Assembly (NCBI GenBank): GCA_963513935.1
Contig: OY740771.1
Location: forward strand, 16,324,954-16,388,953
DNA from: Aphrophora alni
Taxonomy: Eukaryota; Arthropoda; Insecta; Hemiptera; Aphrophoridae
Direction of reading: 5' to 3'
Length of the DNA stretch: 64,000 nucleotides
Positions 38,307 through 49,917 of this stretch are shown here, in pieces. The notes below the pieces were generated by a model. That model was not told the origin of the DNA. It made no database searches and was given only the letters and a program-made list of their open reading frames with translations. The position numbers and the translations under genes are program-made. Position 1 is the first letter of the stretch. Every line of letters begins with the position of its first letter.

Positions 38307-38782
38307 AGGGGGTGGTATTTAAAGAAAGAGAGTTATGAATGTTAGTAAGAATCGAGTTAAATTAATTTCCAAGTAATCTCTCACCCATTGACCAATAGAA
38401 CACTTGAACACTTGGATTTATAAAATTCCATTTCACAACAATTTCTCTCCCTCTTCATACATTAATCTCTCGCCGAGAATACAAGATTTGGATGCAGTTT
38501 AAGAATCTCCTTGTACAATCAAAATGCAGGGCCGTTACGGTTGGCCCAAATGTTTATTCATTCTGTTACCTTTTTCATAATTTATAACTTACTAGACCCG
38601 ATAAATTATCCTTGTTTGGCGAACACACCTTAGACGATAAATCTCAAAGTTATAATTAAATCACAAATCATTCTATCTAAATAAAACTAGCAGTTTCAGT
38701 CAGTGTAGGGTGGAACGTATCGGGGCAGGCGAATGAACGTAGGAGATTGTTTTATTTACTGAGTCCGTAGTCTAATGGGGGG

Positions 38783-39477
38783 TGTTATGAACGGCCCAAT
38801 AAAATATGCCTGGGTTCTTATTTTCAATTAATTACAAGATCAGTGGTTCAGTATTTTATTAACCTGTTTATTGACCTTAAGCCTACGTCTACTTCCCTAA
38901 TACATCAATACAATATTTTAGTTGCGACTCAATAATAAGAATCCTATTGAAACATTAACCCACAATAATACTCAAACGATGTATTCATTACACAAATTAG
39001 TTACTCAAATTAATTACACAAATTAGTTACTCAAATTAATTACACAAATTAGTTACTCAAATTAATTACACAAATCAATTACTCAAATCAATTACACAAA
39101 TTAGTTACTCAAATTAATTACACAAAGCTCAAAAGTGTTCCAACTATCATTATAATTTAAATGAAAGAAATTATAAATCTTCTAACTGGTGACTTTACAT
39201 ACAAATACAGAAATGCTTGCTTACTGTCTGTTGAGTAGAACTCCTGAGTCAAATTCCTGCACCACGGCAATCGACCTGCCGGTATCATCAAGATGGAAAG
39301 ACCTCTCCCAAATCCTGCTGACCGCTTATATACCTTTAGGAGTCTTTGCTGTCCTAGTTCAGATGCAAGACAAGCATTTCAACATTTTTTTTAACTGTTT
39401 CACAATAGTTGGATCATTCTGAGCTTTGTGAATATGAGTTCTTCCTAATATAACCTAATATTAACGTATTCCTAACA
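38783..39477 (-). mobile_element. Candidate solo LTR (695 bp)
   Basis: The segment begins TGTTATG and ends CCTAACA, giving TGTTA...TAACA termini, and is flanked by GGGG on both sides (38779-38782 and 39478-39481), a fitting 4-base target duplication. On the minus strand a TATATAAG box lies at 39325-39332, followed by a GC-richer stretch (AGCGGTCAGCAGGATTTGGG) as expected for an LTR transcription start, and an AATAAA signal lies further along near 38860-38880. These three signals are in the order U3-R-U5 for a minus-strand element. No internal retrotransposon sequence is adjacent. The flanking G run on the left weakens the target-duplication evidence. Confidence 0.5.
38988..39126. repeat. 26-bp tandem repeat, ~5 units, within the LTR candidate
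   Basis: Units of the form TTACACAAATTAGTTACTC plus AAATTAA, spaced 26 bases, with one variant unit (AATCAATTACTCAAATCAA). Confidence 0.95.
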
Positions 39478-39529
39478 GGGGCATCATAGTACTTACCCAG
39501 CCCAATCACACAAGACCACTTTTCATAAG

Positions 39530-40380
39530 ATTAATGTGCCGTCAGGACGTCTAGTTCCCATCGTTGTAATTCCAACCATTGCAACCAAAATTCACTACCA
39601 ATCTTACCTTCTCACTCTTGATGCTGGGTCAACATCGTAATTTTTAAATAATATTGATATTAGATTGCCACTAATAGTTGGACGTGCGGCAGTTGTGAAG
39701 GGGGCGTGGTCTTCCCCTCCATTCGCAGCATTGTAATTCTCGTCATATACCTGTTAGACCCTTTTCAGAAGATCGAATTCCTTATTCTAGCTTTTGTAAC
39801 GAAAATTCACTACCAATCACTTCACTCACGATGCTGGGTCAACAACGTAACTTTTAAATAATATTAATGATAAAAGGACGAGTTTGCCATTCAAACTCTT
39901 GGACGTGGGCCAGTTGTAAGGGAACAGGGTCTTCCTATCCATTCGCAGTATTGTAATTCTAGTTACAGTAGTCTTTTAGACCCCTTTTCAGACGATTAAT
40001 GTGTGGTCAGCACATCGAGTTCCCGTCGTTGTAATTGTAACCTTTGCAACAAAAATTACTACCAATCGTAACTTCTCACTTGACCTCACGTGATGAGTCA
40101 AACACCATAACTTTTTTAATAATATCCATCATAAAAGGACGAGATTGCTATTAAAACTCTTGGACAAGCGACAGTTGTTGGGTGAACGCTAGTATTCCCT
40201 TCATTCGCAGTTTGGTTATAGTAGTCTCTTGGACACCTTTTCAGTAGATTAATGTGTGGTCAGCACATCGAGTTCCCGTCGCTGTAATTCTTTACCTTTC
40301 CTTTCTAAATTCAATAACAATCGTACGTACTAATTACTTTTGATGTTGGTTCAACACCGTAACTTTTAAATAATCAACAA
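39530..40380. repeat. Satellite-like array, ~210-260-bp monomers
   Basis: The landmark GATGCTGGGTCAACATCGTA or a variant recurs at 39620, 39830, 40092 and 40342. Between landmarks the order AATAATATT, GGACG.G..AGTTGT, CCATTCGCAG, AGACCCTTTTCAGAAGAT, AGTTCCCATCGTTGTAATT, AAAATTCACTACCAATC is kept. More monomers lie at 43505-43815. Confidence 0.85.
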
Positions 40381-40389
40381 CAAACATTA

Positions 40390-41020
40390 ATCATCTATTT
40401 TAAATGATTCCTCACATGTCAAAGGAATTCCTTTTATGCTAATTTTGTTATTAATTTAAAGTTCTAAATTACTTCACACAGATTCTTTGTGATGATTTAT
40501 CATAAATAATATAACTTTAAAATATGTTAAACTATTGCACAGGATTTAGAAAGATACCAGATGACAATATTTAAATGAGATTGCAGTAGCAGACACATTA
40601 GAAGAGATATGAACGGTCCAACAACAATTCAAATGTCATGTGTGACAAATTATTGCACCCTCCAATCAGAGAAGCTGTCCAACAAATAATGATAGTGTAT
40701 TTCCTCATTTAGCAGAAAATATGAAACAGTTAATTAATTTCTCCGTACAGGATTCCAGACATTTTTTTTTCTTTTTTTTTTCACCATTCCGCTAAGGTTC
40801 TTAAAAATCTACATAAATTAAAATTGTATATCATAAAAGTAGAAATCAAAATGGAGGTACGTAATATAAGACACACCATTCTTATTTCTGAAAATCACCT
40901 TTAACGATTTTATTAATTTTCTGTAACCTTACCTTTAAGGGTTCAAACAAACATGTTAGCCGTAATCTACTCATAAATGAGTGGTTTTAGAGCGGTTAAA
41001 AATCTAGCTCATTTTACTTT
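40390..41020. other. No supported feature
   Basis: AT-rich spacer between the satellite and the second mariner. Confidence 0.5.
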
Positions 41021-41026
41021 TTAATA

Positions 41027-42242
41027 GGGTGATTCAATAAAAAAACGCCTATTTTAAATTGCAAGCTATTGGTGCATTGTTGTCATGGCAACGATTTATT
41101 TATATCTTTGATAATCAGTGTTTTTGAGGTCAGTTAACATGGAACGCTTTACAATGGAACACAGATGTGGTGAGTGTTACGCAGAAACTGTGCGGAATCT
41201 TCATACGGTTCTACGTCGTCATAATGCACCTAATGAGTCAGCAGGTTGTAGGCTAATGAAAATATTGAGATAAAGGATTCGATTGTACACATCAAAACAC
41301 CAGTGCGTTCCAGCCGGTTTGATCAGAACATCATCAAGAACATTGTTCGAGACAGTGTTGCCGTGAGACCACAAAAGTCAATTCGCTTTCGTTCATAATA
41401 GTTGGACATCTCTAAAAGCTCCCTTCAGCGAATTCTCACAAAAGATCTTCATAAGCAGGCCTACAAAATTTAGTTACCTTAACAACTGAAATCATCGGAC
41501 CATTTGCAAGAGAGACAGTTTGGAGAGACAACATGCAGACGACAATTTTGCAAAGACAATAATCTTCTCCGTAGGCTATTTTCTTTTAAACGGCTACGTT
41601 ATTAAACAGAACTGTCACTTTAGGGGGGCAGAAAATCCTTGCGTACACCATCCCAAGGTAATGTATCCGCTTAGAGTAACTGTGTAATGTGGATTTTGGG
41701 CTGGTGGGTTCATCGGACGTTACGTTTTTGAAGATGAGGATGGAAATGTCATGATAATGAATGGACAACGCTACAGGAATATGGTTGAAACATTTTATTG
41801 GTCTTACCTTAATAATGCGAATATTGAGTCATTAAGGTTACAACAGGATAACGCTACATGCCACACCTCATATGATACGAAAGCCTTGTTGAGGAGTAAA
41901 TTTCCGACAAGAGTCCTCTCACGCAAGGCGACCAGAACTGACCAGCTAGGTCATGTAACCTAACACCCGGAGACTTCTTCCTTTGGGGGTATTTCAAACC
42001 ACAAGTTTGTCAAAATAATTTCCGAGCAATACCAAAACTAAAAGAAGAGATTCGCCCATCTCGAGGAGAACACGATCAAGGTACAACTTGGAGATCAAGT
42101 CCTGGAGGAGATATGCCAGATGAATTTTTATAAGTAATGTTTTCATGTGTAATGCCAACAGGTATCCTTTGTATTGATGTTGTAATATGTAATAAGTACA
42201 TTATTCAACACTTAAAAACCGGCGTTCTCATTGAATCACCCT
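41027..42242 (+). mobile_element. Degenerate mariner-like transposon, DD41D type
   Basis: Terminal inverted repeats GGGTGATTCAAT (41027) and ATTGAATCACCC (ending 42241), with AACGCC/GGCGTT just inside. The transposase starts with ATG at about 41140 (MERFTMEHR), then AETVRNLHTVLRRHNAPNES, a IIFS...LLNGYVIKQNCHF block near 41560-41630 where the expected Asp is lost, and a clean stretch from about 41690 (FWAGGFIGRYVFEDEDG) through LQQDNATCHTS (Asp at 41847) to TPGDFFLWGYF (Asp at 41972). The spacing between the last two Asp codons is about 41 residues with a one-base frame shift between. Several stops make it dead. Known relatives are insect DD41D mariners. Confidence 0.85.
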
Positions 42243-42409
42243 TTACATTCAACAAACTAAACTTGTAAACTGAATATGGCAACTATCTACTGTGATACAT
42301 AAAAATATCCATAAACCAAAAAGCTAAACAAATAATACCACATCTACTGTACACTGGGATATCACTCTATGGGAAGAAATAATAAAAGTTAAACGGTTTA
42401 TGAATAATT

Positions 42410-42752
42410 TGCTCAGTGAAATTTGTGCAATCAGCTTGTTCCAATAATACGTTTCAAAATGGGGGCATTTATATAATTCAAATGAAAATTACTTATTTCA
42501 AATTATTTTAACAGATTATTGGAACAAGTTGAGTTTTGTTGTAATTACATCTTTGAATTGATGAATACCGTCCAAAATTTTAACTCGATCTATTAGGCCA
42601 ATCTATAAATATAAATTAGTTAGTAAAAAAGAACAAAATGACGGATAACTGGAAAAAGAAGCGTTTCTAGACATCTATTTATAGGAACGTCTTTCTATAT
42701 TTCGACCAATATAACCACCCCTGCAATTTATCCGCGCATTATAGGAATGCCC
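42410..42752. mobile_element. Foldback MITE F1, truncated copy 3
   Basis: Its right arm (CAACTTGTTCC-type centre, TTTTAACTCGATCTATTAGG, AAATGACGGATAACTGG, CCGCGCATTATAGGAATGCC) matches the right arms of the copies at 14978 and 50920; most of the left arm is missing. Confidence 0.65.
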
Positions 42753-42869
42753 TAATTACCGAGTACATATCACAGTATAACAATTTTTGCTCATAAACTA
42801 CGAATCCCTAATTTCTGTACTATAAGCAACTCTACAGTGTATTTTTTGACAGAGGAATTTCACAGACTT

Positions 42870-43502
42870 ATGTATTGAAAAAAAATATATATATATTTTT
42901 TATAAATATATATTTCATTTTCATTTTTAAATTAAACTTCTTCTGAAAAATAATCTTTTCTCAGCGTTTTATATTCTTTTGCAGATTTTGCTAGGTTATT
43001 AAATAGTTTTTTGTGCCAAAAAGCAGGTTTTTATAAGGCTTTGTACAAAAAAAAGAGATTTACATATCGTAATTTATGGTTATAGACTTTATCACGATTT
43101 GACAAATTACCACTTATGAATAAACTTTATAAACGAATATATCTTAACGGTTAAAATTCTTAGTTCTATAAATAATCCATTGGATGATACCAAGGAGCCT
43201 TTCCTCTTTACAATACATGAAACACTTTCCTAAAACCAGATATCGACTTTAGACGGTTTTTATACGCCCCCCCCCCCCCTACCAAAACCATACCAAACTC
43301 CAACCTACAGTGAACAAGTGAAAACTATAAGGTACTTAATATTTTAGCTGGACATAAGTAGAAAATTCTTAACTGTTTACGTAACATCTTCTTTAATTTA
43401 ACTAAATGAACCTTCCAATTAAATTCACTGTATAAACGATACCCTAAGTATTTATTGTTTTAAAAGACGTTTACACTAACACTATTAGTAATAAATTTTG
43501 AA
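42870..43502 (-). pseudogene. Non-LTR retrotransposon fragment (Jockey/CR1-like ORF2 C-terminus)
   Basis: The minus strand from about 43500 reads FKTINTLGYRLYSEFNWKVH and then LRKQLRIFYLCPAKILSTL, followed after one changed codon by FSLVHCRLEFGM. This is the region just after the reverse transcriptase palm (the yLGi..d..l.W..H motif and the later ...vY.aLv.SrL.YGi.vWG motif). Further on come SGNLSNRDKVYNHKLRYVNL and AFWHKKLFNNLAKSAKEYK, the usual tail with an HKKLFN-type block, ending EEV and stop at 42932-42934. Stops, a 14-base C run at about 43267 and frame shifts show it is dead. It is 5'-truncated exactly against satellite sequence at about 43505, and the AT-rich segment 42870-42930 would be its 3' untranslated end. 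Confidence 0.75.
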
Positions 43503-43504
43503 CA

Positions 43505-43815
43505 GTATGTGTAGTCACCACACTTAGTTCCCGGCACAAAATTAAATATCTTCTCACCCCTCAAGATGCTGGGTCAACACCGTAACTTTTAAATAATTTT
43601 AATAGCCTAATGAAAGCATCAGATTGCCTTCTCCTCCATTTGCAGTATTGTAATACTGTTTACAGTCGTCTTTTAGACCCCTTTTCAGAAGATTAATATG
43701 TGGTTAGCAGATCGAGTTTCCATCGCTATAATTCTAACCTTTGCAACCAAAATTCACTACGATTGTACCTTCTCACTTTATCCACACGATGCTGGGCGAA
43801 CACTGTGACTTTTTT
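43505..43815. repeat. Satellite monomers, continuation of the 39.5-kb array
   Basis: GATGCTGGGTCAACACCGTA at about 43569 and GATGCTGGGCGAACACTGTG at about 43789, with the same intervening landmarks (CCATTTGCAGTATTGTAAT, AGACCCCTTTTCAGAAGATT). Confidence 0.85.
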
Positions 43816-44067
43816 AAAAGTCCTATAAAATTTAAATTCTGCTAAACAAAAATAACATGTTTTTCTTGAGCTTAGAATCATATTGTTTTCAGCAAACCAA
43901 TATCTCAAAAGGTCAAGATCAAAGTGAATGGCTTCCGCAACTAGTTCCAAATAACTTAAAAACAATGTATTCGCATTATTTGAAATTTTAAAGACAAGAA
44001 AAATGTATAGTTTAAAATATTATTTGAATAGGTTTATAACAATAAACTAATTTTACTTTCACTATGC

Positions 44068-44230
44068 ACAGGGTGTCCTACGGAGCGCCATTTTGTATTT
44101 TTAATAAAAAAATTGATATATTTTGAACGGCAGATGATAGAGTTGAAATTTTTTATGCTACTTACTTCTACAATGACACAATTTGAGAAAAACTATCAAT
44201 CAATTTTATTTATTCATTTCAAATGACGGC
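44068..44230 (+). repeat. Repeat terminus of the ACAGGGTGT class
   Basis: Starts ACAGGGTGTCCTACGGAGC, followed by GCCATTTTGTATTTTTAATA and AACGGCAGATGATAGAGTTG, the layout of a foldback arm. A facing GGGACACCCTGTATA occurs at 47117-47131; whether the two bound one 3-kb element or two elements is not clear. Confidence 0.45.
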
Positions 44231-44829
44231 CATTTAAAATGTTTAAAATCGAATATCTCAAAAATTGTAAATTTCACAAAAAAAAAAATTGTTCTAAATA
44301 CAAAAAGTTCCCTCTTTTAGGGCACAAAGAATTCCATTTTAACCGATATGTTATATATATTATATTTACACTAAACCTTTTTCTAGTTCCTTATGCAAGA
44401 AATTTGAAGAAAAAAAATAATAGAATTAAAAATAAAAATGATCATAAAATTTAAGTAAATGGCTATGAAAATTTAAAAAAAATTTTTTTTGATGATATTA
44501 AAGAAAATGGTGTAAGGAACTAGTAATCAGTGTATACAATGGAGTAAAAATGTGTTTAAGATATCCAAAACAGTTTTTAAATAAAGTATAGTAGAAAACT
44601 AAAAAAGATCATTTTCGGAAAACAAGTTAAATGTTATCCTATAACACAAAGTTTAAGTGAAGTTAGGTTAGACATTATATGTTTTTCTGGGTCTTCTTCA
44701 GTTGCATGGGCCTACTTGTCTTCTAACTTCCTTTTTATTGCCTTATTATTGTGAGTTATTTTTTTGCCTAAACTTTTTTTCTAATTTCTTTACGGTTATT
44801 TGAGCAAAGTACGATCCAATATTTTTTAA

Positions 44830-45830
44830 TAATAATTTTTTTAATTCGATTAGCTTTATCAATAAATTAATACCAAAATTGACGGTTTAAAATATTTTAA
44901 CAGCTGTTATAAATTCTGAAATATAATTGCTTTAACCATATTTCTCCCTAATTCTAGCCCCAATTGCTATAATGAACTCTTTACCATTTGCTGTTTAAGA
45001 CATGAATTTTTGTTCAAAACTCAAAATGGCGACTAGTTGGACAACTAACCATTTTAGTGTATATGTTCTGAAACGGTTAAATCCGTTTCAAAGGTTGAGT
45101 CTAGTTTTGCTGGAGAAAGAAATTAAATTTTCTTGTTACCAAGCCAACTTGTACTTTAGCCTAGTGAAAGTGGACCGTGACTGTCGTCAGATTTTTTGTA
45201 AATTGAATACAAAGACCAAGAACCCGTTAAAAAAGGGATTGGTATGTTGAAATAATTTACATCACCTCAAAATTATTATTTTAGTTTGAATTTATTCTAA
45301 AATTAATTAAAAATTTGAAAATATGAATTTGAAGCTGAAATTGGTACAGAGTGTAAACCTAAAAGCGTGCATTCTTAAAAATATCGAATCAGATCATATT
45401 TTGATCATATTTTGGATTTCTCACGTAAATATTAAGATTAAAGTTATTAAAAAATTCCAAAATTGATCAAAACTGGAAATTGTTAACATTTCTAGAAATA
45501 AGAATAAAAAATAAATCAAATATCAAGAGGGAAAACTTTCGATAAAATCCATAACTAAAAAGTTAGCGGCAAGTGTTATGTTCGATGCCTGGAAGGTGAC
45601 AAAAATCCACCGACTTAACAAAATTAAACTGTACACTTCCGACAACTTGTTTAGAATAATCAGGAAAAATAATTACAATTTAAATTAAATTAAATTCTGA
45701 AAACAAAAGAGGTTTTCAAAAATAAAGTCAAAGAAATGCAGTTAAATAATAAATATAAAGAGATATGTGGTAAATTAGAATAAAATTTAAAATTGTAAAC
45801 AGCTCAATTCAAAGGATTTTAAATTGTAAA
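44830..45830. other. AT-rich, shares a block with the 47.4-kb array
   Basis: ATTCGATTAGCTTTATCAAT, ACCAAAATTGACGGTTTAAA and AACAGCTGTTATAAATTCTG (44836-44920) recur at the start of the tandem array at 47.4 kb. The 82-codon frame at 45002 is not recognisable. Confidence 0.5.
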
Positions 45831-45889
45831 GCCAAAGGAATGACATTTTGAGACTAGAATCTTTCAAGGTGGGAAAAAACGCGGAAGAA

Positions 45890-46450
45890 ATAACGGAGCG
45901 ATTTTGTGCTGCGGGTATGAAACTTTTGGATAATGAGTAACATTTTCAAAAAGTTTCAATATGGCGGCTCAGAAACTCCGGAAGTTTTTTAGGCGTAACT
46001 TCGCGATTTTTCGAATGCCGTTTATATGAGAACCAAAGCTCGTATGGATTTCATTCGAAGTCGTGGAGATAGGCATCACGGGCTTCAAAATAACACCTTG
46101 GGAAATTCAATAACAGATCTGGAAGTGGAATTACGGCGGTTTTGAAAAAACAATAGCTAATAAGTATTCAAAAAGGGTGAAAGGAAAGGGCCAACCGGCC
46201 GGAGACTATAAAAGAGAAACTTCGGGGAAGCCTCGAGACTGGTGTTTTCCGATTCGTCCAGAGAAGGTCTCTCTACATATCATCATAAATACTTGAGGAA
46301 ATACAGGGTATCCCGATACGACTACACTACAAGCAAGACACCTTCTTTGTCCTAAAAGGACTCCAAGTCAACATACACATCAGGGAATTCCAGCCATCCA
46401 GTTGAAACTTCTTCAAGATCATCTGAAGACTTCCCCATAATAGAGGAAGG
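45890..46450 (+). promoter_or_regulatory. GC-richer island with a TATA box, possible mobile-element promoter
   Basis: TATAAAAG at 46207-46214 is preceded by GGCCAACCGGCCGGAGAC and followed by a GC-rich stretch (AACTTCGGGGAAGCCTCGAG) where transcription would start about 25-30 bases on. No protein follows before AT-rich sequence resumes at 46480. TGTTATGTTCGATGCCTGG at 45574 could be an LTR start, but I found no matching end. Alternatives: an isolated host promoter or chance. Confidence 0.3.
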
Positions 46451-47394
46451 TCAGGTTTTCACCCTTTTGAATTTTGGTTTAGTAAAACAAAGTTTTTTTA
46501 AATTTTTATAATTTTTTTTTTTATATATTTAAAATATTTGGATTGGGCTGTAGAATTAAATATATTCCAACTTCTTACAACTGGTAAATCATTTCATAAG
46601 TAGGTAAATTAATTTAAATAAATATTATCAACTAGATTATTAAATTCATTAAAATTTGTGCTTTTGTAAAAGAATACTATTTCTGCTTTAGAGTTAAGAA
46701 TATATATTGTTGGTTAAATTAAGATGTTTTAGGATAGACATATATATGAGTACCTGAATTTTCTCTTGAAAAAAGAATAGAACTAAATTAAATCAACAGA
46801 AAATAAACTTGTTATAATTTATCTACCTATAGCCACTTGTAAATAAAAATCACCTTAATATCAGGGTGTGTAAAAATTGTTTTATGGTGAATAGTTGGTG
46901 AAAGAACCTGCTACTTGCAGACATAAGAGTTTCGTAAAATTAAAAATAATTCATACAAAGTTAAAATTGGAACTTTGTTTTTGTTTGCTGAAAAAGTGTA
47001 ACTAGAAAAAAGTAAAAATTAATAACCTAGTTTAAACTTCATTGCAGTTCATTTAAAGATATTTCTTTATTTTCACTAGTAGAATACGTCCTGAACATTT
47101 TCCCGTTTCTTCGCGGGACACCCTGTATATAAACTGTAGACCGAAGCTTATAGCAATAATGTTCCACTTATCTACTCTCTTAGAACTGGACCATGTGACG
47201 TGGTCACTCCCTGGAGACTTGTACGTCTTACAAACGAATACTTTCAGAAACGATTGCCTCTAATCATAGGTTCTAATCTTCCCCAGTGTCGTTAAGTCCT
47301 TCCCAACGCTGTGATAAATATAACTCTCGCCAATTTGAGAGATAACGTGAGAAATTTATTCTATGAGCAATCTTTGAAGATATGTATCCCAAAT

Positions 47395-48060
47395 ATTTTT
47401 AATTCGATTAACTTTATCAATAATTTAATACCAAAATTGACGGTTTAAAAAATTGTTTTAACCTAAAAATAATTTTATATCGCTGTTTTAAACTCTCAAA
47501 TAAATCAACAAAATAAAACGTATTTGAGAATATGTAACAGCTGTTTATTATTATTTTGAGGATTTTATTGGCCCATAACAGTCATGTTATTTAAATTTTC
47601 AATTTAAGTTACCATAAAAATAATTTTAAACAGGTGTTATAAATTCTCAAATAAAACAACAAAATAAAACGTATTTGAGAATATGTAACAGCTGTTTATT
47701 ATTATTTTTAGGATTTTATTGACCCCTAACAGTCATGTTATTTAAATTTTAAATTTAAGTTACCATAAAAATAATTTTAAACAGCTGTTATAAATTATCA
47801 AAAAATAAAACAACAAAATAAAACGTATTTAAGAATATGTAACAGCTGTTTATATTTATTATTTTTATTTTATTATATTTTTTTGTGAAACATGTATAAA
47901 TGATAAATTGAAGTTAACCTACAAATAATTTTAAACAACTTTTATAAATTCTCAAATAACACGACAAAATAAAACTTATTTGACAATTTGTAACATCTCT
48001 TTCATTTTTTTTAAACATGTTATTTACCCATAACAGACATGTTATTTAAATTATTAAATG
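47395..48060. repeat. Tandem array, ~151-bp period
   Basis: The landmark TATGTAACAGCTGTTTATTA recurs with GTAACAGCTG at 47534, 47685 and 47839, and a variant GTAACATC at 47990. Each unit carries ATAATTTTAAACAG, AAATAAAACAACAAAATAAA and TAACAGTCATGTTATTTAAA. The first unit overlaps the block shared with 44836-44920. Confidence 0.9.
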
Positions 48061-48189
48061 ATTAATTTTTACAAAATTAGTGTTTCCAAGGAAAATGAAT
48101 AATTTTCAGAAAATCTGCAGGTAACGCGATTTTGACACTTCAATAATTAAAATCGGCGGTATAGTAAAGAAACACCAAAATAGCACTGA

Positions 48190-48575
48190 AATTCCTTAGC
48201 AAATTAAATATAAGATTGGTAAAACAGATTTTGATAAAATGCATCTTTTATAACAGCCCCATGGGCGATTTTTTGGTTTGAGTAAAATCGGAAGAGCCAA
48301 TTTTGATAGAACCCTATTTTTTGTGTTTTCTTTCGACAGTTACGCCAAAATTTTTAGTTATAAAAAAATGAAAAAGTAGTAACGAAATTTAGCTAAAATA
48401 TGCCCACATACCAAATTTGATTAAAATCGGTCCCCATGTTTCGGCTGTAAAACACTGCACATTATACAAACAGACGACATAACCTCAAAACGGATATATC
48501 CGCAAAAAAATTATAATTTGATTTTTGACCAATCATATAACTTTCTCTCTCTACTAGGTATTTGTGAAAAAATAA
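48190..48575 (+). repeat. Interspersed repeat D, clear copy
   Basis: AACAGCCCCATGGGCG, AATATGCCCACATACCAAAT, ATTAAAATCGGTCCCCATGT, CGGCTGTAAAACACTGCAC, AACGGATATATCCGCAAAAA and the end ATATAACTTTCTCTC give the most complete reading of this family in the window. Confidence 0.65.
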
Positions 48576-48599
48576 TAAATTCCCATCCTGCAACTCAGG

Positions 48600-49470
48600 C
48601 TGCAAAATGAGTCATTACAAATTTTAGTTTGACCTTGACATAACGCGTTTTATTTAATTACAGAAGCTATTTGTCCGTGACGGAGAAGATGGTACGGGAG
48701 TCACGTACGTACTTGAAGAGTTACGCGAGTGTTTTTATAGTTTCTTGAAAAGTATTAAGTAAATTATGAGAGCAGTCAGACTTGAAACGTTCAAAATGTT
48801 CCTTATATTCCCAACGAACTGTTATTAGGAAAAGGTCTAGACATAATGAGTTTGAAATCTGTGTAGCGGAAGAAAAACTGGCGACGCACCGATTCCTGTT
48901 TTTACTGTGAACACGTTTGAGTCGATTGGACAACACTTAAAAATGCAAAATAAGTCTGTTTAAAACTCATCCAGAGTACAAAACCTACTTCATTGAAAAT
49001 GAGCTTTGTCAAAGTTAAGCTTCATTTTCGTGTTCTTGCAAATTATTCATCATTCGTCTTTTCTTTTCTTTTTTACTTTGTTTGGGATACTAATTTAGAG
49101 TTATTATTTATTTGAACGACATCGGTTAGGTCGATTTTTGTTTTAAATAAGTCGTTTATAAAAACTTCAAGTAGGATTTTAGTATATTTTTTACCAGAAT
49201 CTACAATTTTTGCTTCCTTAAAAAATACGTTTTAAGAAAATTTAGTAAAAACCTTAACACTCCATTTTTAGAATACACATTTTGTTTACCTATGTTCTTA
49301 TAGCAGTAGCCAGATAGACAAAATATGCATGCGACGATATAAGCTACTGATTTGAAGTAAGTACAATAAGTTTGGGAACTTTCGGCAAGCCTATCTTAGC
49401 CACCACGTTTTGCAATTGAGGTCCACGGATCTCTCTGCGCTCGAATTTCACAACCTTACCTTCTTTACTC
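48600..49470. other. No supported feature
   Basis: Contains a 71-codon minus frame (48721-48936, MLSNRLKRVHSKNRN...) with protein-like composition but no family I know; otherwise AT-rich. Confidence 0.35.
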
Positions 49471-49479
49471 TGCCAATCC

Positions 49480-49810
49480 AATTAAAGACACGTTTGGGCT
49501 GTAGCTGCACTGCACAGACTACAGACTCTAGATACACTGTTCTAACCTATTTGAAAATATCGATTTTTATTTTCTATAAATAAGTAGTTTATGAAAATTT
49601 AAGTGATGGGACAAACAATTGATGTCGACTTTCTTGTGGATGTATCAGTTTTGAGGTCTACTGAGTCACAAAAAGTGTTTTTTTAAAAGATGTCACTGCT
49701 ATATAACCTAAACACCTGGACCGATTTTAATCAAATTTGATATGTGGGCATATCTTTGGATGTTTCGATAACTCAAAATATAGGTATAGTAACGTAAAAA
49801 TAAATAATAT
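49480..49810 (-). repeat. Repeat D-related segment, mixed orientation
   Basis: GTTTTGAGGTCTACTGAGTC, GACCGATTTTAATCAAATTT and GATATGTGGGCATATCTTTG are minus-type D phrases; GGGCTGTAGCTGCACTGCAC at 49497 is plus-type, so two pieces abut. Confidence 0.45.
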
Positions 49811-49917
49811 CCTTTACAAGATTGTACGGATCTTATAAACTTGATCGCTTATTGAATTGCTAATTATATTATAATTAAATAAATGCATTTGTGTGAGTTT
49901 AGTGTTGTGGTATATTG

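Noticed and set aside
38988..39126. Regularly spaced repeats considered as a CRISPR array
   Set aside because: They are contiguous 26-bp tandem units without unique spacers, in a eukaryotic context.
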